NCBI RefSeq assembly: GCF_003337415.1
Contig: NZ_QPJT01000012.1
Coordinates: 83,931 to 147,930, forward strand
DNA length: 64,000 nucleotides
Source of the DNA: Anaerobacterium chartisolvens
GTDB lineage: Bacteria > Bacillota > Clostridia > Acetivibrionales > DSM-27016
Direction of reading: 5' to 3'
Shown: positions 56,145 through 64,000 of the stretch, piece after piece
Layout of the letters: each line of letters opens with the position of its first letter
How positions within the stretch are numbered: the stretch's first letter is position 1
The notes under the pieces: model-generated
What the model was told of the DNA's origin: nothing
Databases searched by the model: none
What the model saw: only the letters and a program-made list of their open reading frames with translations
Made by a program: the position numbers and the translations under genes

Positions 56145-58034
56145 TTGGAATATTATGCGGGAGATTATGATGTTATAGTCGTAGGCGCAGGTCATGCAGG
56201 CTGTGAAGCGGCTCTGGCCGCGGCCCGTCTTGGAAGCAGGACTGCAATTTTCTCAATGAACTTGGACAGCATAGCAAATATGCCGTGCAATCCCAGTATA
56301 GGAGGCACTGCCAAGGGTCATCTTGTTAGAGAGATTGATGCCTTGGGAGGAGAAATGGGTAAGAATACCGATAAGACTTTTATACAGTCTAAAATACTGA
56401 ATTCTGCAAAGGGTCCGGCAGTTTTTTCTCTGAGGGCTCAAACAGACAGAAGACAGTATCAGATGGAAATGAAACATACCCTTGAAAAGCAGGACAATCT
56501 GGATATAAAGCAGTCTGAAATTGTGGAGATTATTATAGATTCCGCAGACGGCGAAAAAAAAGTCAGCGGAGTTAGAACGCATACGGGAGCGATATATAAA
56601 TGTGGTTCGGCGGTATTGACTACAGGAACATATCTTAAGGCATGTATTATAATTGGAGACGTAAACTACAGCGGAGGCCCTGATGGGCTTTTTCCGTCCA
56701 ACAGGCTATCTGACAGCCTTAGAGAAAACGGCATTGATTTATTCAGATTTAAGACGGGAACTCCTGCCCGGTTAAATATGCGGAGCGTTGATTTTTCAAA
56801 AATGGAGGAGCAGCCGGGAGACGAAACCATAGTGCCATTCTCCTTTGAAAGCGAGGATATTAAGAAAGAGCAGGTTTCATGCTGGCTTACCTATACCAAT
56901 GAAAAAACTCATGAGGTTATAAAAGAAAATCTTCACAGATCCCCGCTATATTCTGGGAGTATAAAAGGGGTTGGGCCAAGGTACTGCCCGTCTATAGAAG
57001 ACAAGGTGGTAAGGTTTTCAGATAAGGACAGGCATCAAGTTTTTCTTGAGCCAATGGGCCTTGGCACAGGAGAAATGTATTTGCAAGGAATGTCCAGCAG
57101 CCTGCCCGAGGATGTCCAGATAAAAATGCTAAAAACCATACCGGGGCTTGAAAATGTGGCTGTTATGAGGAGTGCATATGCAATTGAGTATGATTGCATA
57201 GATTCCACCCAACTGAATTTAACTCTTGAATTTAAAAAAATTCAGGGCTTATATTCAGCGGGTCAAATAAACGGAAGCTCAGGGTATGAGGAAGCGGCGG
57301 CACAAGGGCTTATTGCCGGAATAAATGCCGCCCTTAAAATATCCCGAAGGGAGCAGGTTGTGCTGGATAGATCTCAAGCCTATATAGGAGTGCTTATTGA
57401 TGACCTTGTCACAAAAGGCACAGGAGAGCCTTATAGAATGATGACCTCAAGATCCGAGTACAGGCTTTTGCTAAGACAGGACAATGCCGATCTCAGACTT
57501 ACCCACATAGGATATGACATTGGGTTGATAAATGAGGAAAGATACACAAAATTTGTGGATAAAAAAGAAAAAATCCAAAAAGAAATTGAAAGGCTGGATA
57601 AAACCATTGTGCCTCCCAGCGAAAAAGTTAACAAATTTTTGGAGGAGAAAAAAAGCTCGCCGATTAAAAGCGGCGCAAGACTGTCCGAGCTCTTAAGAAG
57701 GCCGGAAATATCATATGACGATCTTTTGGAGATAGACATTGAACGGCCTGAACTAAGCTTTGCGGTGAGGGAACAGGTTTCAATATCTATAAAGTATGAA
57801 GGATATATAAAAAGGCAAATGCTGCAGGTGGACCAGTTTAAAAAGCTTGAGAGCAAAAGGATACCTCAAGGCATTAATTATACTGAAATACAAGGGCTGA
57901 GAATAGAGGCAAGGCAGAAGCTGGACAAGATAAGGCCGGATTCGGTGGGACAGGCCTCAAGAATATCAGGCGTATCTCCCGCAGACATATCGGTTTTGCT
58001 TATTTATATGGAGCAGATGAAGAGGAGATATTAA
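56145..58034 (+). CDS. mnmG: tRNA modification FAD enzyme MnmG (GidA)
   Basis: A 629-residue flavoprotein, partner of MnmE in making the cmnm5 side chain at the wobble uridine. FAD-binding [17 protein letters not shown] (about 13-29), the GidA signature [21 protein letters not shown] and the C-terminal helical domain with YEGYIKRQ are visible. It uses a TTG start at 56145, eight bases after AGGAGG, giving [14 protein letters not shown]; the longer frame back to 56118 overlaps mnmE. Confidence 0.97.
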   Translation: MEYYAGDYDVIVVGAGHAGCEAALAAARLGSRTAIFSMNLDSIANMPCNPSIGGTAKGHLVREIDALGGEMGKNTDKTFIQSKILNSAKGPAVFSLRAQTDRRQYQMEMKHTLEKQDNLDIKQSEIVEIIIDSADGEKKVSGVRTHTGAIYKCGSAVLTTGTYLKACIIIGDVNYSGGPDGLFPSNRLSDSLRENGIDLFRFKTGTPARLNMRSVDFSKMEEQPGDETIVPFSFESEDIKKEQVSCWLTYTNEKTHEVIKENLHRSPLYSGSIKGVGPRYCPSIEDKVVRFSDKDRHQVFLEPMGLGTGEMYLQGMSSSLPEDVQIKMLKTIPGLENVAVMRSAYAIEYDCIDSTQLNLTLEFKKIQGLYSAGQINGSSGYEEAAAQGLIAGINAALKISRREQVVLDRSQAYIGVLIDDLVTKGTGEPYRMMTSRSEYRLLLRQDNADLRLTHIGYDIGLINEERYTKFVDKKEKIQKEIERLDKTIVPPSEKVNKFLEEKKSSPIKSGARLSELLRRPEISYDDLLEIDIERPELSFAVREQVSISIKYEGYIKRQMLQVDQFKKLESKRIPQGINYTEIQGLRIEARQKLDKIRPDSVGQASRISGVSPADISVLLIYMEQMKRRY

Positions 58035-58071
58035 GAGTTTAATTTTATTTAAAGAAAGAAGAGTGTTGTAA

Positions 58072-58785
58072 ATGACATTGGAGGAAATTCTTATTAATGG
58101 TGCAAAAGAGTATGGCATTTCTCTTAACTGTATTCAGGTGCAAAAATTTTTTAAATATAAGGACGTTCTTATAGAATGGAATAAAAAAATTAATCTCACT
58201 GCAATAGAAGAGGATAAGGACGTGATAATAAAGCATTATATAGATTCCTTGAGTATTATTTCCCATCTGGAGAATATATCGTTAAACCTGATCGATATCG
58301 GGACGGGTGCGGGATTTCCCGGCATACCCTTAAAAATTGCGTGTTCAAGCCTGAATATTGTGCTTCTGGACTCACTTGAAAAGAGGGTTAAATTTCTTAA
58401 TCAGGCGGTAAATGATCTGGAGCTTAAAGGAATTACTGCGGTGCATGGAAGAGCCGAGGACTTTGGATTAAAAAAAGAATACAGGGAAAAGTTCGATGTA
58501 GCTGTTGCCAGAGCTGTGGCAAGCCTGCCTGTACTTCTTGAGTATTGTATGCCTTTTATTAAAACAGGAGGAAGGTTTATTGCCATGAAGGGCAGCAGTA
58601 TTGAGGAACTGGGAGCGTCTGAAAAAGCGCTTAGGGTGCTTGGAGGAGAAATTGAAAAGATAGAGAGCATAACGCTTCCGTTTAGTGACATCAAAAGAAA
58701 TATTGTGCTGATAAAAAAGTTACGACAAACGCCGACAACATACCCCAGGAAAGCAGGCAAACCTTCAAAAGAACCGTTGATTTAA
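58072..58785 (+). CDS. rsmG: 16S rRNA (guanine527-N7)-methyltransferase RsmG
   Basis: A 237-residue SAM-dependent methyltransferase (GidB). SAM-binding IDIGTGAGFPGIPLKIA (about 70-86) and LLDSLEKRVKFLNQAV are present, as is VAVARAVASLPVLLEYC. Methylates G527 in the 530 loop; loss causes low-level streptomycin resistance in many bacteria. 37 bp after mnmG and part of the same run. A gap of 208 bp to noc holds AT-rich sequence with no clear gene. Confidence 0.95.
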   Translation: MTLEEILINGAKEYGISLNCIQVQKFFKYKDVLIEWNKKINLTAIEEDKDVIIKHYIDSLSIISHLENISLNLIDIGTGAGFPGIPLKIACSSLNIVLLDSLEKRVKFLNQAVNDLELKGITAVHGRAEDFGLKKEYREKFDVAVARAVASLPVLLEYCMPFIKTGGRFIAMKGSSIEELGASEKALRVLGGEIEKIESITLPFSDIKRNIVLIKKLRQTPTTYPRKAGKPSKEPLI

Positions 58786-58993
58786 ATGGCAATATGAAGC
58801 AAAATAAAGCATTCTGGCGAACGAAACTTAAGAGGCAAAAGAAGGAAACGAAAGAGCAGTGAAGAATATATTTCTTTAGTAAGCAATAGTTGGAAAAATT
58901 CCCATTAAAAATGCTGCATTGTTTTATTAAATCGTTTTTGCTCTTGACCAAATTGTCGCTTAGCGTCAAATAAATACAAAGGAAGGTGCCTGA

Positions 58994-59845
58994 ATGCTGG
59001 ATAACAGATTACATGTAACAAAATCAGAAAAAAAAGAAGAGCTAAAAAATATTACGTATGTAAACATCGAGTGTATTAGACCTAATCCATATCAGCCAAG
59101 GAAGCAGTTCAATAAGGCAGCGCTTGAAGAGTTATGCGAATCTATTAAACAATACGGAGTAATACAGCCTATAAACGTAAGGAAAATTTCCAACAGCACG
59201 TTTGAACTGGTTGCGGGTGAAAGGCGGCTAAGGGCTGCAACTATGGCAGGACTGAAAGAGATTCCTGTGATAATTATAGATGTAGATGATAACAACTCGG
59301 CGGTAATGGCATTAATAGAAAATCTGCAAAGGGAAGATTTGAGCTATATGGAGGAAGCGGAGGGGTATAATAATCTCATAAACGATCACAATTTTACTCA
59401 GGAGGATCTTGCTCAGAAGATAGGAAAGAGCCAGTCAACGATTGCAAATAAAATACGGCTTTTGAAGCTTCCTCCTTTAGTTAAAAAAATTCTTGCCGAC
59501 AACAATCTTACAGAAAGACATGCCAGAGCGTTGTTAAAGCTCCATGACGAGCAGCTTCAGCTTAAGGTTTTAAAGCATGTTTGTGAAAAGAGCATGAATG
59601 TGAAAAAGACTGAGGAGCTAGTAGAAAAGGCTATAGAAAGGTACACGAAGGAAAAAAAGGAGGCTGTGGGAGAAAGAAAGCTTACAAAGTCCATAAAGGA
59701 TATAAGAATATTTGTAAACACAATAAGACAGGCGATAGACCTTATGAAAAAATCGGGAGTAAACGCAAAGGCTGCCCAGATTGACAGAGGAGAATATATA
59801 GAGTTTATAGTAAGGATACCTAAAAAAGAGACCTTTCAAAAATAA
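58994..59845 (+). CDS. noc: Nucleoid occlusion protein Noc (ParB family)
   Basis: A 283-residue ParB paralogue. CTP-binding motifs NPYQPRKQF and GERRLRAATMAG (about 73-84), ENLQREDLSYMEEA, and the helix-turn-helix TQEDLAQKIGKSQSTIANKIRLL. Placement between rsmG and gyrA fits Noc. In B. subtilis Noc binds its own NBS sites and keeps the division septum off the nucleoid. I saw no TATTTCCCGGGAAATA-like site nearby. Function as Noc rather than a second ParB is inferred from position. Confidence 0.85.
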   Translation: MLDNRLHVTKSEKKEELKNITYVNIECIRPNPYQPRKQFNKAALEELCESIKQYGVIQPINVRKISNSTFELVAGERRLRAATMAGLKEIPVIIIDVDDNNSAVMALIENLQREDLSYMEEAEGYNNLINDHNFTQEDLAQKIGKSQSTIANKIRLLKLPPLVKKILADNNLTERHARALLKLHDEQLQLKVLKHVCEKSMNVKKTEELVEKAIERYTKEKKEAVGERKLTKSIKDIRIFVNTIRQAIDLMKKSGVNAKAAQIDRGEYIEFIVRIPKKETFQK

Positions 59846-59903
59846 GCTCTATAGATAATATAGCTATGAGGCTTGAAGCAGATTGAGTATAATCGTTTTA
59901 ATG

Positions 59904-59934
59904 GGGAGTGGGCTAAAAAAGCCGCTCCTTTTTT
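59904..59934 (+). terminator. Terminator after noc
   Basis: GGAGTGGGCT pairs imperfectly with AGCCGCTCC around an AAAA loop and is followed by six T. Confidence 0.75.
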
Positions 59935-60075
59935 GCCTCAAGCGGACTTGGTTAAAATTGCTGTTTTACCTAAAAAAGTGGACAGTCTTATAAAAGTTTA
60001 TTAAAATATATATGAATGACTTTTCCATATTAGTACGCAGAGAAATAAATAAATATAAAAGAGGTAGAGAGATTA

Positions 60076-62589
60076 ATGGAGGATACAAACGAAATAAAGC
60101 AAAGAATAATACCGGTGGATATAGAAACCGAAATGAAAAAGTCCTTTATTGAGTATGCCATGAGTGTTATTATAGACCGTGCGCTTCCGGATGTAAGGGA
60201 CGGGCTTAAGCCTGTACACAGAAGAATATTGTATTCCATGCTTACGCAAGGGTTTACTCCCGACAAGCCCTATAGAAAGTGCGCTACTACTGTGGGAGAT
60301 GTATTAGGTAGATTTCACCCCCATGGAGATGCAGCGGTATATGAAAGCATGGTGCGTATGGCTCAGAGTTGGTCTTTGAGGCACACGTTGGTAGACGGCC
60401 ACGGCAACTTTGGTTCCATTGACGGGGACTCTCCTGCTGCTTACAGGTATACTGAAGCAAGATTGTCAAAAATATCCATGGAAATGGTTAGCGACATTAA
60501 TAAGGATACTGTTGATTTTAAGCCCAATTTTGACGAGCACGACATGGAGCCGGTAGTGCTTCCGTCCAGATTTCCCAATCTTTTGGTAAACGGATCCACA
60601 GGAATAGCAGTGGGTATGGCTACAAACATACCTCCACATAATCTTGTAGAGGTGATTGATGGAATAATAAAGGTTATAGACGAGCCATCCATAACAACCG
60701 AAGAGATCAATAAAATTATCAAAGGGCCTGATTTTCCCACCGGGGCTACAATTGTGGGGAGGCTTGGAATAAAAGAGGCCTACAGGACAGGAAGAGGAAG
60801 AGTGGTTGTAAGATCTGAAGCGGCTATTGAGCAATTGGAGAATAATAAGCAGAGAATAATTGTAACCGAGCTTCCATATCAGGTAAACAAGGCAAGGCTT
60901 ATTGAGAAAATTGCAGAGCTTGTCAAGGATAAAAAAATAGAAGGTATTTCTGACTTAAGGGATGAATCGGGAAGAAAAGAGCCGGTAAGAATTGTGGTTG
61001 AGGTAAAGCGTGATGCAAATGCAAATGTAGTATTGAACCAGCTTTATAAAAATACGCAATTGCAGGAAAGCTTCAGTATCAATATGGTGGCTTTGGTTCA
61101 AACGGAAGATAAGAAATATGAGGCCAGAACTATAAATTTAAGACAAGCCATAGATTACTATATAAAGCATCAGGAGGAAATAATTGCAAGGAGAACAAGG
61201 TTTGAGCTGGACAAGGCCGAAGCAAGAGCTCATATCTTGGAGGGCCTTAGAATTGCAATAGACAATCTTGATGAGGTTATCCGAATCATAAGAGGATCTA
61301 AAACAGAGACTATAGCCAAAGAAAGTCTGATGGAAAGGTTTTCTCTTAGCGATAAGCAATCTCAGGCTATAGTTGATATGAGGCTGGGAAGACTCACCGG
61401 TCTTGAAAGAGAAAAGCTCGAGAGTGAGTACAGAGAGATTCTTGAAAAAATCAGGCATTTAAAGGAAATACTTGCAAATCAATACATGATATTGAATATA
61501 ATAAAGGAAGAGCTCGAAGTCATAAAGGGGAAATTTGGGGATGACAGAAGAACCAAGATAATTTCCGATCAAGGAGAAATTGACTTAGAGGATTTAATTG
61601 AGGAAGAGGAGAGTGTAATTACCTTAACCCACTTCGGATATATTAAAAGGCTTCCGGCGGATACGTATAAGAGCCAAAAAAGGGGAGGAAAGGGAATAAC
61701 GGCCCTAAGTACAAGGGAGGAAGACTTTGTTGAAAAATTATTTGTTACCTCCACTCACGACTTTATAATGTTCTTCACCAATAAGGGCAGGGTTTACAGG
61801 CTAAAAGCATATGAAATACCCGAATCGGGAAGACAGGCAAAGGGCATGGCTATTGTAAATCTTCTTCAGCTTAACGCTGACGAAAAGATTACCACTGTAA
61901 TACCCGTATCAAAGTACACAGAGGGGCTATATCTTATGATGGCTACCAAAAACGGACTTGTTAAGAAAACCGATCTTATGGAGTATGACAGCATCAGAAA
62001 AGGAGGGCTGGCTGCCGTCAGCTTAAGAGAAAACGATGAATTAATAGAGGTAAGGCTGACGGACGGCACAAGCGATATTATACTTGTGACCCGGAACGGT
62101 ATGTCTATAAGGTTTAATGAAACAGATGCCAGAGCCATAGGAAGGGTATCAATGGGAGTAAAGGGAATAGAACTGCGTAAGGATGATTATTTAATAGGAA
62201 TGGAAGTGTGTACTCAAAATGTAAACCTTCTGGTGGTTACAGAAAACGGCTTCGGTAAAAGAACTGAGCTTGATGAGTATAAGATTCAGTCAAGGGGAGG
62301 AAAAGGTGTCCGTACCTATAAAGTAACCGAAAAAACAGGTAAAATTTCAGGAATGAAGCTTGTAAGCGAAGAGGATGACATTATGCTTATTAGCTCTGAC
62401 GGTATAATAATAAGGCTTAAAGTAAAAGAAATAAATGTGCTTGGCAGGGCAACTCAAGGGGTAACCCTTATGAGAATGGATGATGGAATTAAGGTTGTAA
62501 CTGTAGCGAGAATTGTCAATGAAGGCGAGCTTGAAGGAGAAGAGGCAGAAGAGGCAGAAGAGGCAGAAGAGCCGGCCGAAAGCAATTAA
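60076..62589 (+). CDS. gyrA: DNA gyrase subunit A
   Basis: An 837-residue subunit that cleaves and rejoins DNA. The catalytic tyrosine is in RYTEARLSK (Tyr125), with the quinolone-region [17 protein letters not shown] (about 79-95). C-terminal beta-pinwheel repeats include a GyrA-box-like QKRGGKG (about 534-540). The tail is very acidic, built from repeats of GAAGAGGCA at DNA level ([11 protein letters not shown]). RBS AGAGGTAGAG upstream. Stands alone between two terminators; gyrB is 15 kb away across the origin. Confidence 0.98.
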   Translation: MEDTNEIKQRIIPVDIETEMKKSFIEYAMSVIIDRALPDVRDGLKPVHRRILYSMLTQGFTPDKPYRKCATTVGDVLGRFHPHGDAAVYESMVRMAQSWSLRHTLVDGHGNFGSIDGDSPAAYRYTEARLSKISMEMVSDINKDTVDFKPNFDEHDMEPVVLPSRFPNLLVNGSTGIAVGMATNIPPHNLVEVIDGIIKVIDEPSITTEEINKIIKGPDFPTGATIVGRLGIKEAYRTGRGRVVVRSEAAIEQLENNKQRIIVTELPYQVNKARLIEKIAELVKDKKIEGISDLRDESGRKEPVRIVVEVKRDANANVVLNQLYKNTQLQESFSINMVALVQTEDKKYEARTINLRQAIDYYIKHQEEIIARRTRFELDKAEARAHILEGLRIAIDNLDEVIRIIRGSKTETIAKESLMERFSLSDKQSQAIVDMRLGRLTGLEREKLESEYREILEKIRHLKEILANQYMILNIIKEELEVIKGKFGDDRRTKIISDQGEIDLEDLIEEEESVITLTHFGYIKRLPADTYKSQKRGGKGITALSTREEDFVEKLFVTSTHDFIMFFTNKGRVYRLKAYEIPESGRQAKGMAIVNLLQLNADEKITTVIPVSKYTEGLYLMMATKNGLVKKTDLMEYDSIRKGGLAAVSLRENDELIEVRLTDGTSDIILVTRNGMSIRFNETDARAIGRVSMGVKGIELRKDDYLIGMEVCTQNVNLLVVTENGFGKRTELDEYKIQSRGGKGVRTYKVTEKTGKISGMKLVSEEDDIMLISSDGIIIRLKVKEINVLGRATQGVTLMRMDDGIKVVTVARIVNEGELEGEEAEEAEEAEEPAESN

Positions 62590-62644
62590 TGTTTAATATA
62601 TAAATGCCGGGGAGATAGTGAAATTACATTATTAACAGAGTCCG

Positions 62645-62690
62645 AAAAAGGAAAGCAGGATTGTCTTTGACATGTTCTGCTTTCCTTTTT
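62645..62690 (+). terminator. Terminator after gyrA
   Basis: A 16-bp stem with one mismatch (AAAAAGGAAAGCAGGA / TTCTGCTTTCCTTTTT) around a 14-nt loop, ending in a T run. Confidence 0.85.
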
Positions 62691-62702
62691 AAAAAATCTT
62701 TT

Positions 62703-62908
62703 ATATATATAGGACGCGATAAAGATTTTACAAACATAGAGAATATAATTGCTTACAGAAATTTTTAATAGCAACGAAAAGACGCCTTGCAGGGAAATGT
62801 CTCACGGGTCTGTCATCAGGCGCTTTTCTTAGATGTATTCCTTACGGGTCAAAAAAATTTCTTCCATCAAGTTATATCCTCCATGTAAAATCTTTATCGC
62901 TACATAAA
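62703..62908 (-). repeat. Palindromic element, family 1, copy D
   Basis: A full-length copy in inverse orientation. On the minus strand it reads GGAGG then ATG opening MEEIFLTRKEYI followed by TAA, the same 12-codon frame as copy A with one residue changed. It lies directly after the gyrA terminator and abuts copy E. Ends with ...CGCTACATAAATA. Confidence 0.85.
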
Positions 62909-63127
62909 TAGGACCCGGATAAAGATTTTACAAACATAGAGGATATAATTGCTTACAGAAATTTTTAATAGCAACGTAAGACTCTAAGAGTCTTCAAGAC
63001 GCCTTGCGGGGAAATGTCTCCCGGGTATGTCATCAGGCGCTTTTCTTAGATGTATTCCTTACGGGTCAAAAAAATTTCTTCCATCAAGTTATATCCTCTA
63101 TGTAAAATCTTTATCGCTACATAATAT
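62909..63127 (-). repeat. Palindromic element, family 1, copy E (with added hairpin)
   Basis: A full-length minus-orientation copy in tandem with copy D. Compared with D it has an insertion carrying a perfect AAGACTCT-A-AGAGTCTT palindrome (about 62978-62994) inside one arm. Same 12-codon MEEIFLTRKEYI frame. Located about 100 bp before the rRNA promoter. Confidence 0.85.
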
Positions 63128-63224
63128 AACTAAACATCTAAGATGGGCTTCAGCGAATTTAATATCATTTAAAGCTATAGTTTATAAAGGTAAAGAAAGG
63201 TTAAAAAAGAGTTAAAAAAAAGTG

Positions 63225-63253
63225 TTGACAAAGAAGTGTAGGCGTGATAGTAT
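63225..63253 (+). promoter_or_regulatory. Promoter of the rRNA operon
   Basis: TTGACA, 17 bp, TAGTAT, about 290 bp upstream of the 16S start. The hexamers are close to consensus, as is usual for rRNA operons. Confidence 0.75.
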
Positions 63254-63369
63254 GTAAAAGCTGCTTCGCAAGATTGCTTTCACCGCAAGAGTGGAGTATG
63301 TTTTGAGAAGAATGCTAAGGAATTTCTTAAAAGAATTTTCTAAAGTAAATTTTGATAAGAGATTGCTAA

Positions 63370-63392
63370 TGGACTTTGAAAATTAAACAGTG
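63370..63392 (+). promoter_or_regulatory. boxA-like antitermination element in the rRNA leader
   Basis: GGACTTTGAAAATTAAACAG resembles the Gram-positive rRNA leader motif CTTTGAAAACTAAACA, located about 150 bp before 16S. The rest of the 63254-63540 leader has no recognisable gene. Confidence 0.5.
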
Positions 63393-63540
63393 TAAAAGCA
63401 AGATAATCATGGAACTCGTTAAAATAATTTGAGTACTAAGTTCGCATAATAAACGAGCTTAGCAAGCTAGTGATAGTTTGATACTTTTTAAAAAAAGTAA
63501 TTTGAGCCAAAAGGCTTTCAAATAAAAGTTTTTCTTTTAA

Positions 63541-64000
<460 letters not shown>

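Noticed and set aside
55290..56195. 301-codon minus-strand frame opposite mnmE
   Set aside because: Entirely overlaps a well-supported gene; Ser/Ile/Phe-rich product is typical of an antisense reading of an AT-rich gene.
63027..63215. 62-codon frame across copy E and the rRNA upstream region
   Set aside because: Runs antisense to the element's own micro-frame, crosses the element border and lacks a ribosome binding site.

Overview
The window is an AT-rich chromosomal segment from an anaerobic, endospore-forming member of the Clostridia (Firmicutes). Evidence: a four-subunit pyruvate:ferredoxin oxidoreductase, BofA (the SigK-processing checkpoint of sporulation), Gram-positive style dnaA-dnaN-yaaA-recF-remB-gyrB and rpmH-rnpA-yidD-yidC-jag-mnmE-mnmG-rsmG-noc-gyrA gene orders, and strong GGAGG ribosome binding sites with several TTG or GTG starts. 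The replication origin lies at about 51.6-51.9 kb, between dnaA (leftward) and rpmH (rightward). Nearly every gene from 24.9 kb to the origin points left and every gene after it points right, so transcription follows replication. I cannot name the species.

Layout. 1-2 kb: por operon (alpha partial, delta, gamma) with a near-consensus promoter. 2.2-7.1 kb: bofA, yaaL, a Nudix hydrolase, a VanW/G5 cell-wall protein, a glycine-zipper stress protein and an unknown membrane protein. 7.3-13.8 kb: glutamate synthase gltB-gltD behind a long leader, closed by a perfect 28-bp hairpin. 13.9-24.8 kb: a divergent sugar-alcohol locus. Leftward are a solute-binding lipoprotein, two permeases, a zinc polyol dehydrogenase and a ribulokinase; rightward are a ROK regulator, a short-chain dehydrogenase and a split transketolase. 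Together they would import a pentitol, oxidise it to a ketopentose, phosphorylate it and feed the pentose phosphate pathway. 25-34 kb: a DUF234 ATPase, a DUF4097 lipoprotein, RadC, a DUF421 protein, and a Bce-type peptide-sensing ABC transporter with its two-component system and a TTACA-N4-TGTAA operator. 34.2-38 kb: a small surface-glycan operon (GT2, flippase-like protein, UDP-galactopyranose mutase, HD protein). 38.3-40.5 kb: a DUF3795 protein, then serS followed by two tRNA-Ser genes.

40.7-52 kb is the segregation and replication block: parA/parB flanked by two perfect parS palindromes, then gyrB, remB, recF, yaaA, dnaN, dnaA and a bipartite oriC. 52-62.6 kb carries ribosomal protein L34, RNase P protein, membrane insertion, tRNA modification, Noc and gyrA. 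The window ends in the 5' part of a 16S rRNA gene that carries an unusual self-complementary insertion of about 117 nt in variable region V1.

The most unexpected structure is a family of intergenic palindromic elements of about 200 bp, five copies (40.6, 44.7, 54.5, 62.7 and 62.9 kb). They have long terminal inverted repeats and, in the four full copies, a Shine-Dalgarno site plus a short reading frame beginning MEEIF. A different element with 28-bp imperfect inverted ends sits at 44.1 kb near a parS site. No CRISPR array, prophage or transposase gene was seen.
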